Origin: Chimonanthus salicifolius
Taxonomy: Eukaryota; Streptophyta; Magnoliopsida; Laurales; Calycanthaceae
Direction of reading: 5' to 3'
Length of the DNA: 64,000 bases
NCBI GenBank assembly: GCA_013350335.1
Contig: CM023534.1
Coordinates: 19,177,302 to 19,241,301, forward strand
The position numbers were made by a program, and so were the translations under genes. Below, piece after piece: positions 54,801 through 64,000 of the stretch (the first letter of the stretch is position 1; each line of letters begins with the position of its first letter). Under the pieces are notes generated by a model. It did no database searches, was not told where the DNA came from, and worked only from the letters and a program-made list of their open reading frames with translations.

Positions 54801-57800
54801 TATCTTGATACATGTTTTTCTTGGGCATAAGTTGGGCTTAGCTTGAATTATTCAATCAAATCTTATAAAAATGTAAATTTTATATTAAACAAATCCATTG
54901 TTTATATATAATCTTTCAGCTAATATACATATTTTTTAAACAAAGTTGGGCTTGCATACTTGCTTGAGTTTAGTTCAAATTTGGACTTATCAAGTTGGGA
55001 GTAGTATTTTGGTGGCTCAGCCTGATTTCAAATTTGAGCCGCTAGAAGTTGAGTCAACTTGGGCTTTTTCATGCATGCTGTGTAGCAACTCCACCCAAAA
55101 GTCCCACATCGGTTGGGAGCTTGGGTGGTGGGGGCTTTATTTGAGAGGGGGCAACCCTCCCCATTGTGAGACCTTTTGGGCCTGGCCATGTGGGCCAGGG
55201 CCCAAAGCAAAACTGTGCGGGTCGGGTAGGGCCCAAAGCGGACAATATCACAATGGGGTAGGGTTGGGTTGTCACAAGTGGTAATAGAGTACGGTTCATC
55301 ACTCGGACTTGGGGGCTCTCTACTTGTGTGACTTGCCTGCCTGTGTGTGTGGACCCTCTGTCAGTGTGACTTTGTGCCAATGTAGTCATTTTGGTACTTT
55401 GTATTATATTTGTTTTGTTGTTTTGAGTTCTATTTACATTTGTTTTTTTTTTTGAAACGGTCTATTTACATTTGTCTTGTAGTATTTTGTCTATATTACA
55501 ATTCATATTAGGTGTTATATGGGATATTAGTTAATAATGTCATATTAGTATTTTGACAATTCAACAAATATTTTATACTAGGCAATATTTCGATTTGAAA
55601 TGTCCTTTTTATTTAATGGATGTTAATAAAGTTCTAAATGATATGCATTGAAGTGATTGTGAGTTTTTTATGTTTTTATTGGTTTAAAAATTCAATATAT
55701 CAGGATCTTTGCATTTTAGCCAAATGCCAGGACTTCAATCTACTAGGATTCGATAGGGTTCTTAGAGTAATAGCAAAACACTAGATGTGAGTATATTTAC
55801 TCCCATTCTTCTATTTTCAGAAAATTCTAATTTAGAAGCTCTCAATTGCTGAGAACATCCTTAGGCTGTGTTTGGCCACGGTTAGATTTTGAACCTGTCA
55901 GATTCAAATACTGTGAGATTCAAATTGATGCTTTTTCCAGAGTCTAAAAATCCCGTCAGATTCAAATATTGTTTGGTATTTCTTGAGAATCCTGATACAT
56001 TCAAATACTGTTTTTAAACCATGTCAATGGATTCTAATATAAAAGCTTAAAAAAAAATAAACATGAAGAAAATATAAAAAGGAAGTATTAAAATGAGAAA
56101 ATGTCATCAACATCATTCATAATTTGAATTAATTAATATCTATTAATGTAACCATCTTTATTAAAATTCATTCACTATTTATGGAAAGACATCTGGTTAT
56201 GAAAAAACAAAGTGGGATTGCAATTTCGTGTAGCTAATCTCTGGGGCAAGGGCATATAAGAAAATGTCAGCTTTTGAAGAGATTTAAATCAAATCCCACA
56301 GAAATAAGAGAATTTTCCCAAGATGAAAAATCTCATGGCTATAGATTATTGTCTTCATTGGATGGAAATCTCACGATTCTCATTTTTACCAAACACAGAC
56401 TAACCTGCTTTGTTATTTCCAACTAACTTTGTTGCTTTCTGATGAGGAATTTGCATGATGTCTAATTATGTTTATCATCACAGGTGCATTTGACTGAAAG
56501 AGAAAGACAGAAGCTACAAGTGTGGTCTCGTATCATGCCTTACAGAGAGTCATTTGCGTGGGTTATTATTCCACTCTTTGAAAGTAGTGGTGGTGCAGTT
56601 GGTGGAGCTGGTTCTCCCAGCAGTCCTCTTGCTCCAAGTATGTCAGGATCGAGTTCCCAAGAGAGTGTTGCTGAACCTCTTTCGAAACTATCTTTAGATG
56701 GGAAGCTGGCTCATTATTCAAGTGGAAACTCTATCCTTGTTGATATATCAAACTTGAATAAAGTAAAAGAAAACTATACTGAGGACTCCCTTCAGGTGCA
56801 ATGCAATTCTTGCTTGTCTCTGGTAGTTAGCATATTTTGTTTTAAGCTTTCAAATGTTTAAGATTTATTGGTTAATGTTATCTGGTTGATCATTTACATT
56901 TATGCATTTAATTTTATGACGCTATGCTTTTAAATTTGTAAGTAGCTTGTCAATAAGCTATAAGCTGTAAAAAATTATATTGTTTTTTTCTTTCTTTTTT
57001 GGTCCTGTGACTTTGGCTTTTTGCTGTCTTTTTCTTTGCAACCTCTTGGATGAGTGGAAGTAACTTTATCTTATGCTTTTGGTGCCTATCATCCATGTGG
57101 TTATTGTTTCCAATTGAAAAGGTTTGGAATGTTTTCATTTGTCTTAGTTTGTATTTGAAATGCTACTTGGGCTGTTTAATTGAATCAAAATAGTTTCCTT
57201 CTTTTGTAATAACATGTTTACTTTCCTCTCCCTGAAAGAAAGCTCAGTGCGCTCTTAGTGAGTTGGAAAAGAGTTGCCAAGTGAGAATCTCTTTCTGCCT
57301 TCTATATGAGTGAACAAGATAGTTTCCTTCTTTTCTAATAAAATAGTAAAATTTTCAACTCCTTCCCTCTTGAGACCCTGACAGAAAGCACAGTGCCCTC
57401 TTTATGACTTTGGAAAGAGTTGTTAAGTGAGAATCCCTTTCTGCCTTCTATTACTCTTGAAAACTAAGCAAGAGACAACATTTTGTACAACTCCAGTTCA
57501 ATTGAGTATGCAATGGTGCTCAGTATTGGATTAAATTACTAATGGTGCTCAGTATTCCTTGTTTTGGGCTATTTCTATTTTCATAGATCACTGCTTTCAT
57601 TTTTGTAGGACCCCAAACGGAAAGTTCATAAGCCCGTTAAAGGTGTCTTGAAGTTAGAAGTGGAAAAGGTTCAGATTGGCCATGTTGACTTGGATAACAT
57701 TTCAGAAACTGGCAGTATAACCAACGACTCTGTTGATGCTGGGGATCGAATTGCTGAGACTGCATTTACTAAAAGCCTCAGTAATGGTTCTGATGGCCTC

Positions 57801-59350
57801 CGCAGTGGTAATATAAAGTGGAATCTTGATGGAAAAGAAGTACGCAGAAATGGTGTGAATGCTATGCCTGGAAATTATCCTGATGGCTGGGTTGATGCTG
57901 TAAGTATTATGAAGGCCATTTGACTTCTCAAATAGTAAGGATCCCTCAAAAAAAGCATGTTGTGTGAATTTGACAGTGCTGCTACCCTTTAAATAGTAAC
58001 TTCATTGAGGAGCTTGGAGTTCAAAGATCTGAAAGTTCACTTGATGTTCTTAGAGTAATTTGTTCTGCCCCTATGTGCAGTATATTTATATTATATGATG
58101 TGCTGAATAATATTATACCTTTTATGGATTTGCAGTGTCATGTTTTTGATTTCCGTGCTATGACAAGGAGTGAGCCTTTTTCACAACTTATACATTCCCT
58201 CTATGTTTATCCACTGACTGTTAGTTTGAGCCGGAAAAGGAATTTGTTCATAAGGGTGGAATTGAGAAAGGATGATACTGATGTTCGGAAACAGCCCTTA
58301 GAGGTGAATGTGTCTATGATATGTTTTAAATTTTTTGAAACAGTTCTCTTGCTAAATTGAGATGTATTAACTTAATATACTTCTCTTCATCTAACCAGGC
58401 AATGTATCCACGGGATATAGGTGCATCACTTCAGAAATGGGTTCACACACAGGTTGCTGTTGGTGTGAGGGTGGCTTGCTACCATGATGAGATTAAAGTT
58501 TGTCTTCCTGCTATTATGACACCCCAACAACATCTTCTGTTCACGTTCTATCATGTTGATCTCCAAACAAAACTTGAAGCCCCAAAGCCGGTTAGTTGTT
58601 GACCTGCAATCATACTTTGTCTGTCTGTGCGATTAACTATTGAATATTTCCAATAACTGCATACTAACACTGTACTGCTTTTCACTCTCAACACAAAAGG
58701 TCACTCCCCGTAGTGTTACCTTTTGTGTGGATTAGGAGGTTTTCACATGCCCTAAGGATTAGTTTTTTTTTTTTTTTTGAAACATTGATGACTAAATATC
58801 ATTAAAAAGAAGGGAGTATAGAGAAGGATCCGAGTATAGAAGATATATGCTCAGAGCCGAAAAAGGAAAGACAAAAAAGAAAGAAAAAGAACAATGAAAA
58901 ATGACAAAACAAGATACATCAAAAATGACAAACCCCACAATAAGCATATGAAACCCCCAATCCGAGCAGGCAAGGCTGAGAAAATGAAAAAAATTCCAAG
59001 GATGGACTATGTAGCATAACACCAGATTTCGCCAAGAAGTCTGCAACGCAATTTGCCGATCGAGGTGTATGAATGAGGGAGACACCACCTAACCTGCACA
59101 ACTTCCAAATGTCCTTAGCAATACCCATCAACCTCGAAGGGGGAATTTTTTTTTTACTAGCCCAGGATATGACATTAGTTGAATCACCTTCGATAATGAG
59201 GTTACCATTCCTAAATTCAAACCAAACCTGAAGTGCTCTCCTAATTGCCCTCAATTCTACTTCATTTGACTCCATCAACCCTACTGATTCGGAGAAAGCT
59301 GCCACCAAGGATTAGTTAGGTGCTCTAAGAGGCCTAGACACTTTGGTCTT

Positions 59351-59388
<38 letters not shown>

Positions 59389-59536
59389 GTACTGCTTTGT
59401 CACTTGGTCACTTTTTATATGCCCATGTTCCTTTTGTTGCCATCTTTTGTTTTTTCATGTGAATAAAATCTGATTGTGCTCATTTTGTGCAGGTAATCAT
59501 AGGTTATGCTGCATTGCCATTGTCTACACATGTTCA
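51774..59536 (+). CDS. SPK1: SPIKE1, DOCK-family Rho/ROP guanine nucleotide exchange factor, N-terminal third
   Basis: Twelve coding exons join without a stop or frameshift into about 582 residues: 51,774-51,857; 52,072-52,234; 52,373-52,461; 53,396-53,508; 53,658-53,713; 54,014-54,111; 54,292-54,429; 56,484-56,795; 57,609-57,899; 58,136-58,303; 58,399-58,590; 59,493-59,536. All introns are GT...AG. Conserved SPIKE1 segments include NLEQWPHLNELVQCY, LPAYEPAFDWENERSMIFGQ, LQVWSRIMPYRESFAW, KRKVHKPVKGVL and DDTDVRKQPLEAMYPRD. SPIKE1 is the plant DOCK protein that activates ROP GTPases, shaping trichomes and pavement cells through actin and the SCAR/WAVE and ARP2/3 pathway. The DHR-1 (C2-like, lipid-binding) domain starts around residue 465 (YVYPLTVSLSRKRN). 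The visible part ends in the middle of it; the catalytic DHR-2 lies past the window. The full protein is about 1,830 residues in Arabidopsis. The ATG is chosen because it opens the conserved RFRRIPRQ start. Confidence 0.95.
52072..52234 (+). CDS. SPK1: SPIKE1 coding exon 2
   Basis: Follows CTTGCAG. It encodes GENLEQWPHLNELVQCY and IFEGPDTDLET and leaves one base (phase 1) at ACAG/GTGAGG. Confidence 0.93.
52373..52461 (+). CDS. SPK1: SPIKE1 coding exon 3
   Basis: Encodes MRLATVRHSKNEDATDDDIP, the acidic stretch. It ends in phase 0 at GAG/GTTAGT. The sequence is variable among SPIKE1 proteins but the splice sites are clear. Confidence 0.9.
52965..53141. mobile_element. MITE with perfect 20-bp termini in a SPIKE1 intron
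   Basis: The termini GGCTGCATTTGGATGAGGGG are perfect inverted repeats, flanked on both sides by TAT (52,962-52,964 and 53,142-53,144). The 177-bp unit resembles the ends of the 525-bp element at 2,303-2,827. A three-base duplication points to the PIF/Harbinger group. Confidence 0.85.
53396..53508 (+). CDS. SPK1: SPIKE1 coding exon 4
   Basis: Encodes HFGESPLPAYEPAFDWENER and MIFGQRSPETHP, ending in phase 2 at GGCAG/GTCCAT. Confidence 0.94.
53658..53713 (+). CDS. SPK1: SPIKE1 coding exon 5
   Basis: Short 56-base exon encoding GLKISVKVLSLSFQAGLV, phase 2 in and phase 1 out. Too short to be seen as an open frame by itself. Confidence 0.92.
54014..54111 (+). CDS. SPK1: SPIKE1 coding exon 6
   Basis: Encodes EPFYGTICLYNRERREKISE and DFYFHVQPTEMQN. 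It lies between TTGTAG and GTAAGT. Confidence 0.94.
54292..54429 (+). CDS. SPK1: SPIKE1 coding exon 7
   Basis: 46 codons including GIFSLDAPSASVCLLIQLEK and GGVTPSVYSRKEP, phase 0 at both ends. Confidence 0.95.
55081..55289 (+). mobile_element. TRIM LTR with primer-binding site, plus orientation
   Basis: The LTR 55,081-55,276 (196 bp) starts TGTAGCAACTCCACCCAAAAG and ends GGGTTGTCACA. It is followed two bases later by TGGTAATAGAG, a mutated TGGTATCAGAG primer-binding site. The downstream internal part (CATCACTCGGACTTGG) resembles the TRIM at 8,655-8,760. The second LTR is not seen, so the element is partial. It is of the same family as the palindrome at 35,650-36,001. Confidence 0.8.
55864..56400. 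mobile_element. MITE with GGCTGTGTTTGG termini
   Basis: GGCTGTGTTTGGC on the left and, reversed, GTCTGTGTTTGGT on the right (11 of 13 match) bound a 537-bp block with repeated CAGATTCAAATA words inside. Flanks are TTA and TAA, which are complements and not a direct duplication. Confidence 0.62.
56484..56795 (+). CDS. SPK1: SPIKE1 coding exon 8
   Basis: 104 codons: VHLTERERQKLQVWSRIMPY, then a Gly-rich insertion (SSGGAVGGAG) and the SPSSPLAPSM linker, then SNLNKVKENYTEDSLQ. Phase 0 at both ends. Confidence 0.95.
57609..57899 (+). CDS. SPK1: SPIKE1 coding exon 9
   Basis: 97 codons. It starts DPKRKVHKPVKGVLKLEVEK and continues through a variable Ser/Asn-rich linker to DGWVDA/GTAAGT. Confidence 0.93.
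58136..58303 (+). CDS. SPK1: SPIKE1 coding exon 10 (start of DHR-1)
   Basis: 56 codons. YVYPLTVSLSRKRNLFIRVE and KDDTDVRKQPLE form the first strands of the DHR-1/C2 domain. Confidence 0.95.
58399..58590 (+). CDS. SPK1: SPIKE1 coding exon 11
   Basis: 64 codons: AMYPRDIGASLQKWVHTQVA, CYHDEIKVCLPAIMTPQQHL and FTFYHVDLQTKLEAPKP, all DHR-1. Confidence 0.95.
58683..59386 (+). mobile_element. SINE family A with an antisense LINE inserted in it, in SPIKE1 intron 12
   Basis: A 13-bp target duplication ACTGTACTGCTTT (58,669-58,681 and 59,386-59,398) brackets a SINE 3' body (CTCAACACAAAAGGTCACTC ... CACATGCCCTAAGGATTAGT ... GGTGCTCTAAGAGG) and a 35-A tail at 59,352-59,386. The SINE is split in its middle by a LINE fragment at 58,765-59,306. 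The tRNA-like head is absent, so this copy was 5'-truncated on insertion. Confidence 0.85.
58765..59306 (-). mobile_element. 5'-truncated LINE (L1-type) with RNase H, nested in the SINE
   Basis: The duplication AAGGATTAGT (58,754-58,763 and 59,307-59,316) and a T run at 58,763-58,778, the poly(A) of a minus-strand insertion, mark it. The minus frame 58,919-59,308 reads as an RVT_3-type RNase H: the Glu of ESNEVELRAIRRALQVW, the Asp of LIIEGDSTNVISWA and the terminal NCVADFLAK. The earlier Asp strand and all of RT are missing through truncation. The frame is intact for its length. Confidence 0.88.
59493..59536 (+). CDS. SPK1: SPIKE1 coding exon 12
   Basis: 44 bases after TTGTGCAG, encoding VIIGYAALPLSTHV and two bases of the next codon, ending TTCA/GTATGT. 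The last SPIKE1 exon in the window. Confidence 0.9.
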
Positions 59537-59843
59537 GTATGTGTTCATTCCTTTAGCTTGACTGGCACTCTCTTCCTTTTTTTATAATTATTATTCTTTT
59601 TCTGACATGACATTACGTGCTCACAAAATTCTATTATATCTATTAGTTTTCTTGTGGCAAGTATTGAGTTCTCTTTCATCTGCCTGTGTTTGATATTCAG
59701 TTTTAATTTGTGCAAAACAAACCCCTTTTATAGTTCTATGAAGATCCCCCCCTTCTGGAAAAAATGCGACCACCACCACCACCACCACAACTAACATAAT
59801 AGGAATCGGTTGATTCATTGCAACTCAGTTAATGCAAACTTAT

Positions 59844-60122
59844 TGTTGGAGTCAATTTTGTTAGTCAATATTAGTCAAATTGCATTCTAAACGTGTCAAG
59901 TAGACTTAACTGAGTCGGCATGTTTCATTATTTAATTAATTTAGTTTTTTAAATTAGTGTATGATTTATTGTAAATTGATCATTCTTTTATTCCTTTCCA
60001 TATTAGCCACCTAGATTGGCTCCGTGTTTATTATTTATACATGTAATTCTTATACATTCAACATAAATCAATACAGATAGAATTTCTTCTCCATCTTCTT
60101 TTTCTTTATTCTAAATATTACA
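59844..60122 (+). repeat. 5' LTR of the intron copia
   Basis: 279 bp with TG/CA ends. The end is fixed by the primer-binding site that follows. Confidence 0.8.
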
Positions 60123-60974
60123 TGGTATTTGTGCGAAAATCATCTTAGATCCTAATTTATTTTTCCACTTTCTTCTCCTGCGACGACGACAACTTGTTTC
60201 GAATTTTCGTTTGGCCTCTGGAGATTGTTATTGTAGCTGGTCTTTACTCTACAAGACCTGTCTTTGTCTGCTCACGGATCAATTTTTTTTCCCCTGGGCA
60301 AACCTCCCTGTAGCAAGTTCTTCTTTGGCGACGATCTCTTTTTCCGGCATAGCTCTTGCCAGCGGGAACCCTCCTACCCATGTTGTTTTTGACAGAGCTT
60401 TCAATTCGTAGGGTTGGATCTCTGGTTTGGAGGTTCTTTGTCTGCTTTCTGCACCTTCCCTCTCCAGCGACTTTGCAGTTCTAGAGATTACCTTTTTTTT
60501 TGGTTTTCTGCTTTGATCTGCTGGCTCGAGGCTGTGTTGCCTTTTGATCCTACACTAGTACTGTCTCCTCAACATCTGCTTTCCATCGCACTTGGGTCCT
60601 TCTCCTTCCATCAACAGTGGAACCCACTTCAGAGCAATTTTCTATTGGCTATCTGGGATTCCTGTACACCTAGTTTTTTGGTGCTTTTTATTGGATCTTG
60701 GAGGAACCTCCACTCAGGCCTTGGACCTTGGCCCACCACCATCACCCCTTCCTTCACATCACACCTGTGAGGATTTCGACTCAGATTGTGCTTTGTGGGA
60801 CCCATTTCTGTTGTTTTCTTCTCAGATTTGACACATAACCTTGGGCTTGGGTCTGTTTTTTGACCTGTATATGCTTCTACAGTCCTCAGATTTGGTTTAG
60901 GCATTAGTATCATGGCTGCTGCTACTCCATGCTTCCTCCTTCGGAGTTTGTCAAGCAGGGGAGCCCAACTCTGC

Positions 60975-62092
60975 CTGTAGACTAAAAAAAGGGTCTTTAT
61001 GGTCTTAAGCAATTTCCTCATGCTTGGTTTGAAAAGTTTAGTAGTGCCTTGTTACCTTATGACTGTATTCGCTGTCAGTCGGATCACTCAGTTTTCATCT
61101 ACCGTCTCCACTCAGTTGTGATGATTTTGGTAGTCTATGTTGATGAAATTGTCCTCACATGTAACCATGATGCAACCCTCTCTTCCTTCAAACATTATCT
61201 TCAACGGACTTTTGAGATTAAGGATTAGGGGCCCCTCTGGTATTTTCTTGGAATTGAAGTTGCTCGGTCTTCTCGCGGCCTTTATCTCTCTCAGCGGAAG
61301 TATGCCCTGGATCTCCTCCAGGAAGCTGATTATTTTGACTGCAAACCTGCTGATACCCCGCTGGATGTGGACACAAAGTTATTTGCATCTGATGGGACTT
61401 TCCTTGACACACCAAGTTTTTATCAAAAACTCGTCAGCAAGCTCATTTATCTCACCATCATGAGACTAGACTTACCTTATGCCGTTGGTGTCGTCATCCA
61501 ATTCATGCATGAACCACGGGACAATCACCTCCATGCTGTGTTCCATATCCTTTGATATCTTAAGGCTCATCCTGGCTGCGACTTATTCCACGCACACCAA
61601 CCTACTTGTTCGGTTCGCGGTTATTCTAATGCTGACTGAGCCGGGTCTCCATATGATCATCACTCTATTTCTGGCTATTGTGTTTTCTTGGGCTCACATT
61701 TAGTTTCTTGGCGAAGTAAAAAGTAGTGAGTTGTTGCTCGTTTTAGTGTTGAGGCCGAATATCGTGCCATGGCTAATATTGCTTCTTAATTGCTGTGGTT
61801 CCGACAATTCTTTATTGAATTGTGCTTTGCTCCTGCCAATCCACTCGTCATGTTCTTTGACAATTAGGCGGCCATCAACATTGCATCCAATCTAGTCTTT
61901 CATGAATGGACTAAACACATTGAAGTGGATTGTTATTTCCTTCTTCAACATATTTCTGAAGGCCAACTTTTCATTCCTCATTTGAAGTCTAAAGACCAAC
62001 TTGCGGACATTTTAATAAATTCAGTTCCCCGAACTCAGCTCGATTCGGTTGTTAGCAAGCTAAGATTACATGACATCTTTGAACCAGCTTGA
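60975..62092 (+). pseudogene. copia RT end and RNase H with many nonsense codons
   Basis: A single reading frame can be followed from GLYGLKQFPHAWFEKF through VVYVDEIVLTCNHD (YVDD as YVDE), WYFLGIEVARSSRGLYL and ADTPLDVDTKLF to EAEYRAMANIAS and HIEVDCYFLLQHISEGQ. It is interrupted only by stop codons, not frameshifts. The stops fall where Trp (KDWGPL, DWAG), Arg (ILRYLK) or Gln (DNQAA) stand in the family, so most are explained by G-to-A or C-to-T changes. RNase H residues are otherwise well kept. Confidence 0.9.
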
Positions 62093-62099
62093 GGGGGAG

Positions 62100-62282
62100 T
62101 GTTGTGGGACCCACTTCAGGACACATAAGGTGTTGTGTGACCCACTTCAGCACAAGCTTGACTAGAATCATCCTATTTAGGATAGACATCTTAGTTATTT
62201 TATGAGTTGTATGATTTATTGTAAATTGATCATTCTTTTATTCCTTTCCATATTGGTCACCTAGATTGACTCCCTGTTTATA
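62100..62282 (+). repeat. 3' LTR of the intron copia, truncated
   Basis: Starts TGTTGTGGGACCC right after the purine tract. It aligns with the 5' LTR until CCTGTTTATA. A deletion or later rearrangement removed the rest. Confidence 0.75.
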
Positions 62283-63480
62283 CAAGAAGGAATTGGACGA
62301 TGATGAACTGTTGGCAAACAAGGAATGTTTAAGATTTTCAAGGACAATTTTTAAAAAAGGCTTATTGATGTGGAGCACCACACGAGTTTCAATATTTAAC
62401 AAGTTTCTATATTTAGATTTAGGATTTCTAACTTTTCATGATTGTATTTTTTCTTTCATTTATTTGTTTAGTCCAATAGTTGGTTTTGTTTGGGAAAATT
62501 TAGTGATTTTACATGAAATTAGGACTTTCTAATCATTGAGGGTAGTTTGATATTTGTTTATTTGAGGGTATTTTGGTCTTTTTTCATATTTTAAGTCATT
62601 ATATATATATGATGTAACCCCTCCATACGGGTTTGACACGTAATCAATGAAAATAACAACTTTTGCTTTGTGCAAAATTGCCTCCATCGTAGGAAGCATG
62701 GTGAGAAGCCAAGGAACCCTCGTGAGAAACTAGGGAAGGCGAGAAGCTATGGGAAAAGGTGAGAATCCTCTTCCAAGATCTAGGTTTTTATCTCTCTCTT
62801 TGCTGCCCTCTCAAACCAAGCCGAACTGCTGTCCCAGATTTGTCCCAGAACTGTCCTATTGATGTCCTAGGTCTGTCCCAGAAAAATCCTTGTTTTCCGT
62901 CCCGACCTGTCCCAGATCCCATCCAGACTCGTCCCAATCTGTCCCAGATCCCATTTAAACTCGTCCCGATATGTCCCAGTTGCCATCTAGACTCGTCCCA
63001 AGCCCTTCCTAAGTCCCTTACAACCCTCCTCTACCCCAAACACCCCATAAACTGCTGTCCCAACCCATAACAGTCCCATTTATGACTGTTTGCTGCTGTC
63101 CTATCCATTGAGATCCCCTATTTTGCTGTCCCATACCATTAAGATATCATATTACTACTGTCTTTCAATTTCTCCTTGCCAAACAAGCCAATTTAATTCT
63201 TATTTCTGATGATAGATCTACATATTTATGGGATTTGATTAAGCCCTTTGTTTTGAGGGACCTTTACTGTAGATGTGACTTGGTTTGGATTGTCTTATAA
63301 TCACTTGTATTAGATTCCAAGAATTTGCATGATTCTTTGTAGTAAATTTCTATATTAATTAATTGCATATAATAATTGATATTTAATTTCAGCCTATTTT
63401 AGATTTAGGGTGTATTATTTTCATCCCTTTTAATCTTTAGGGACTACATTTAGGGTTATCCTATCCCTTGTCCTACGTCA
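62283..63480. other. Intron sequence without a gene
   Basis: The frame at 62,266-62,532 has no recognisable domain. 62,828-63,005 is a set of CTGTCCCAGAT / ACTCGTCCC(A/G)ATCTGTC repeats, with the clearest three units about 38 bp apart. The rest is AT-rich. Confidence 0.5.
62828..63005. repeat. TGTCCCAGAT-rich degenerate tandem repeat
   Basis: The word TGTCCCAG recurs about eight times. The cleanest part alternates CTGTCCCAGATCCCAT with ACTCGTCCC. It is CT-rich on the plus strand. Confidence 0.8.
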
Positions 63481-63665
63481 CTTATTATTGAATGTGATTC
63501 AATTAATGCTCTTAAGGTGGGAAGCAAAAAGGATCATGGAAGCTCTTGTCTATCTATAGAAAGATTAAGGACATTTTTAGGATTGGAGATGTCGTTTGTC
63601 TATGTGAGGCGATCAATAAACAGAGTAGTATGTTTCCTATCTAAGAATGGAATTATTAAAGGAAA
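63481..63665 (+). pseudogene. LINE RNase H remnant, plus strand
   Basis: Reads LIIECDSINALKVGSKKD, then FVYVRRSINRVVCFLSKNGI, the EsDs and V.R..N..AD.L motifs of the LINE C-terminal RNase H, with the second Asp lost (VVC in place of VAD). No LINE tail or target duplication could be placed. Confidence 0.6.
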
Positions 63666-64000
63666 ACATGTATATTGGTTTTGTCACAGACTAAAGTCTC
63701 CATTTTTTTAGGAGCAAGGATGTATACTTGTATATGTTTCATGCCGGTTGAGATGGTTTGGGCTTGTTTATGAATGACCAGAAACAATCTCAGGATGAAG
63801 AGTTTAAAAATTAAAGCTTGGGTTGATGGGTTTATAAGAATGTTACAAGTTGTAGAGTAGTCGAGAATTTGATTTTTGATAGGGTAGAATGGAATTTAGA
63901 ACTCAAAAATTTGATCCCATGTAGATGGAAATGGTTATGATGATGGTGATGATTCTTCCATTTTGTTGTTTGCATTGGATTTCGTTATAGTGTGTAAGCG
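63666..64000. other. Intron sequence without a gene
   Basis: Nothing recognised to the end of the window. Confidence 0.5.

Larger units (their letters stand above)
54430..56483 (+). other. SPK1: SPIKE1 intron with a TRIM LTR and a MITE
   Basis: A 2.05-kb intron between coding exons 7 and 8. Besides the two elements listed separately, 54,650-55,080 holds old GCTTGGGTT/AAGCTTG-rich repeat-like sequence with no gene. Confidence 0.7.
59844..62282 (+). mobile_element. Internally deleted copia remnant in SPIKE1 intron 13
   Basis: The 5' LTR 59,844-60,122 (TGTTGG...TTACA) is followed by a degraded primer-binding site TGGTATTTGTGC at 60,123. The 3' LTR starts at 62,100 after the purine tract GAGGGGGAG and shares GTATGATTTATTGTAAATTG with the 5' LTR, but loses similarity at about 62,282, some 88 bp short. 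The internal 2 kb holds only the pol end. 60,135-60,970 has no recognisable gag. Confidence 0.85.
59537..64000 (+). other. SPK1: SPIKE1 intron 13, continuing past the window
   Basis: Begins GTATGTG and has no further SPIKE1 exon in the window. It holds a copia remnant, short repeats and a LINE remnant. 59,537-59,843 has no recognisable content beyond a (CCA)n run near 59,770-59,788. Confidence 0.7.

Noticed and set aside
54946..55389. Open frames across 54,946-55,389
   Set aside because: They are readings of the TRIM LTR inserted in the SPIKE1 intron.
60135..60970. Possible gag of the intron copia
   Set aside because: I looked for a zinc knuckle or UBN2-type gag in all plus frames and found none; the Trp/Pro/Ser-rich frames look random.
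62266..62532. 88-codon frame containing an acidic run, considered as a SPIKE1 exon
   Set aside because: It does not match the DHR-1 sequence expected after exon 12 and follows directly on the truncated copia LTR.

Overview
The window is nuclear DNA of a flowering plant. The evidence is spliced exons of a SPIKE1-type DOCK gene with canonical GT/AG introns, Ty1/copia and Ty3/gypsy LTR retrotransposon debris, tRNA-derived SINEs, LINE RNase H fragments, TRIMs and MITEs, and an AT-rich background. The repeat families and long introns do not look grass-like. I cannot name the species.

Layout. 1-492: decayed CENP-B/pogo-type transposase on the minus strand, cut by the window edge. 493-8,994: gene-free sequence with MITEs, SINEs, two tandem-repeat arrays, a degraded LTR-like block and a TRIM. 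8,995-23,284: nested cluster holding a Harbinger-type element split by a young copia (852-bp LTRs indistinguishable by eye, TSD ATTTA, gag-protease only), a 2.6-kb Tat/Athila-type LTR, and an old 6-kb copia on the minus strand. 23,285-27,974: mostly gene-free, with a Stowaway MITE and SINEs. 27,975-40,168: a second nest in which one old copia is split by a Sirevirus-like LTR (TSD TAAAG, itself carrying two further LTRs), an inverted pair of TRIM LTRs, and a 3.17-kb solo LTR (TSD TATCC).

41,500-64,000: the 5' third of SPIKE1 on the plus strand. It has a TATA box, an inferred non-coding first exon, a 10.1-kb 5'UTR intron and 12 coding exons giving about 582 residues. These end inside the DHR-1 (C2) region; the catalytic DHR-2 lies beyond the window. 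Its introns carry a Mutator-like element, several MITEs, a TRIM LTR, a SINE with a LINE fragment inside it, and a copia remnant full of G-to-A/C-to-T stop codons.

No rRNA, functional tRNA, CRISPR or microbial-type operon was seen. SPIKE1 is the only convincing host gene. The most unusual features are the arrays of short dyads inside the large LTRs, the tail-to-tail TRIM LTR palindrome, and the gag-protease copia with an unrecognised basic tail. I found no clear new biological system.
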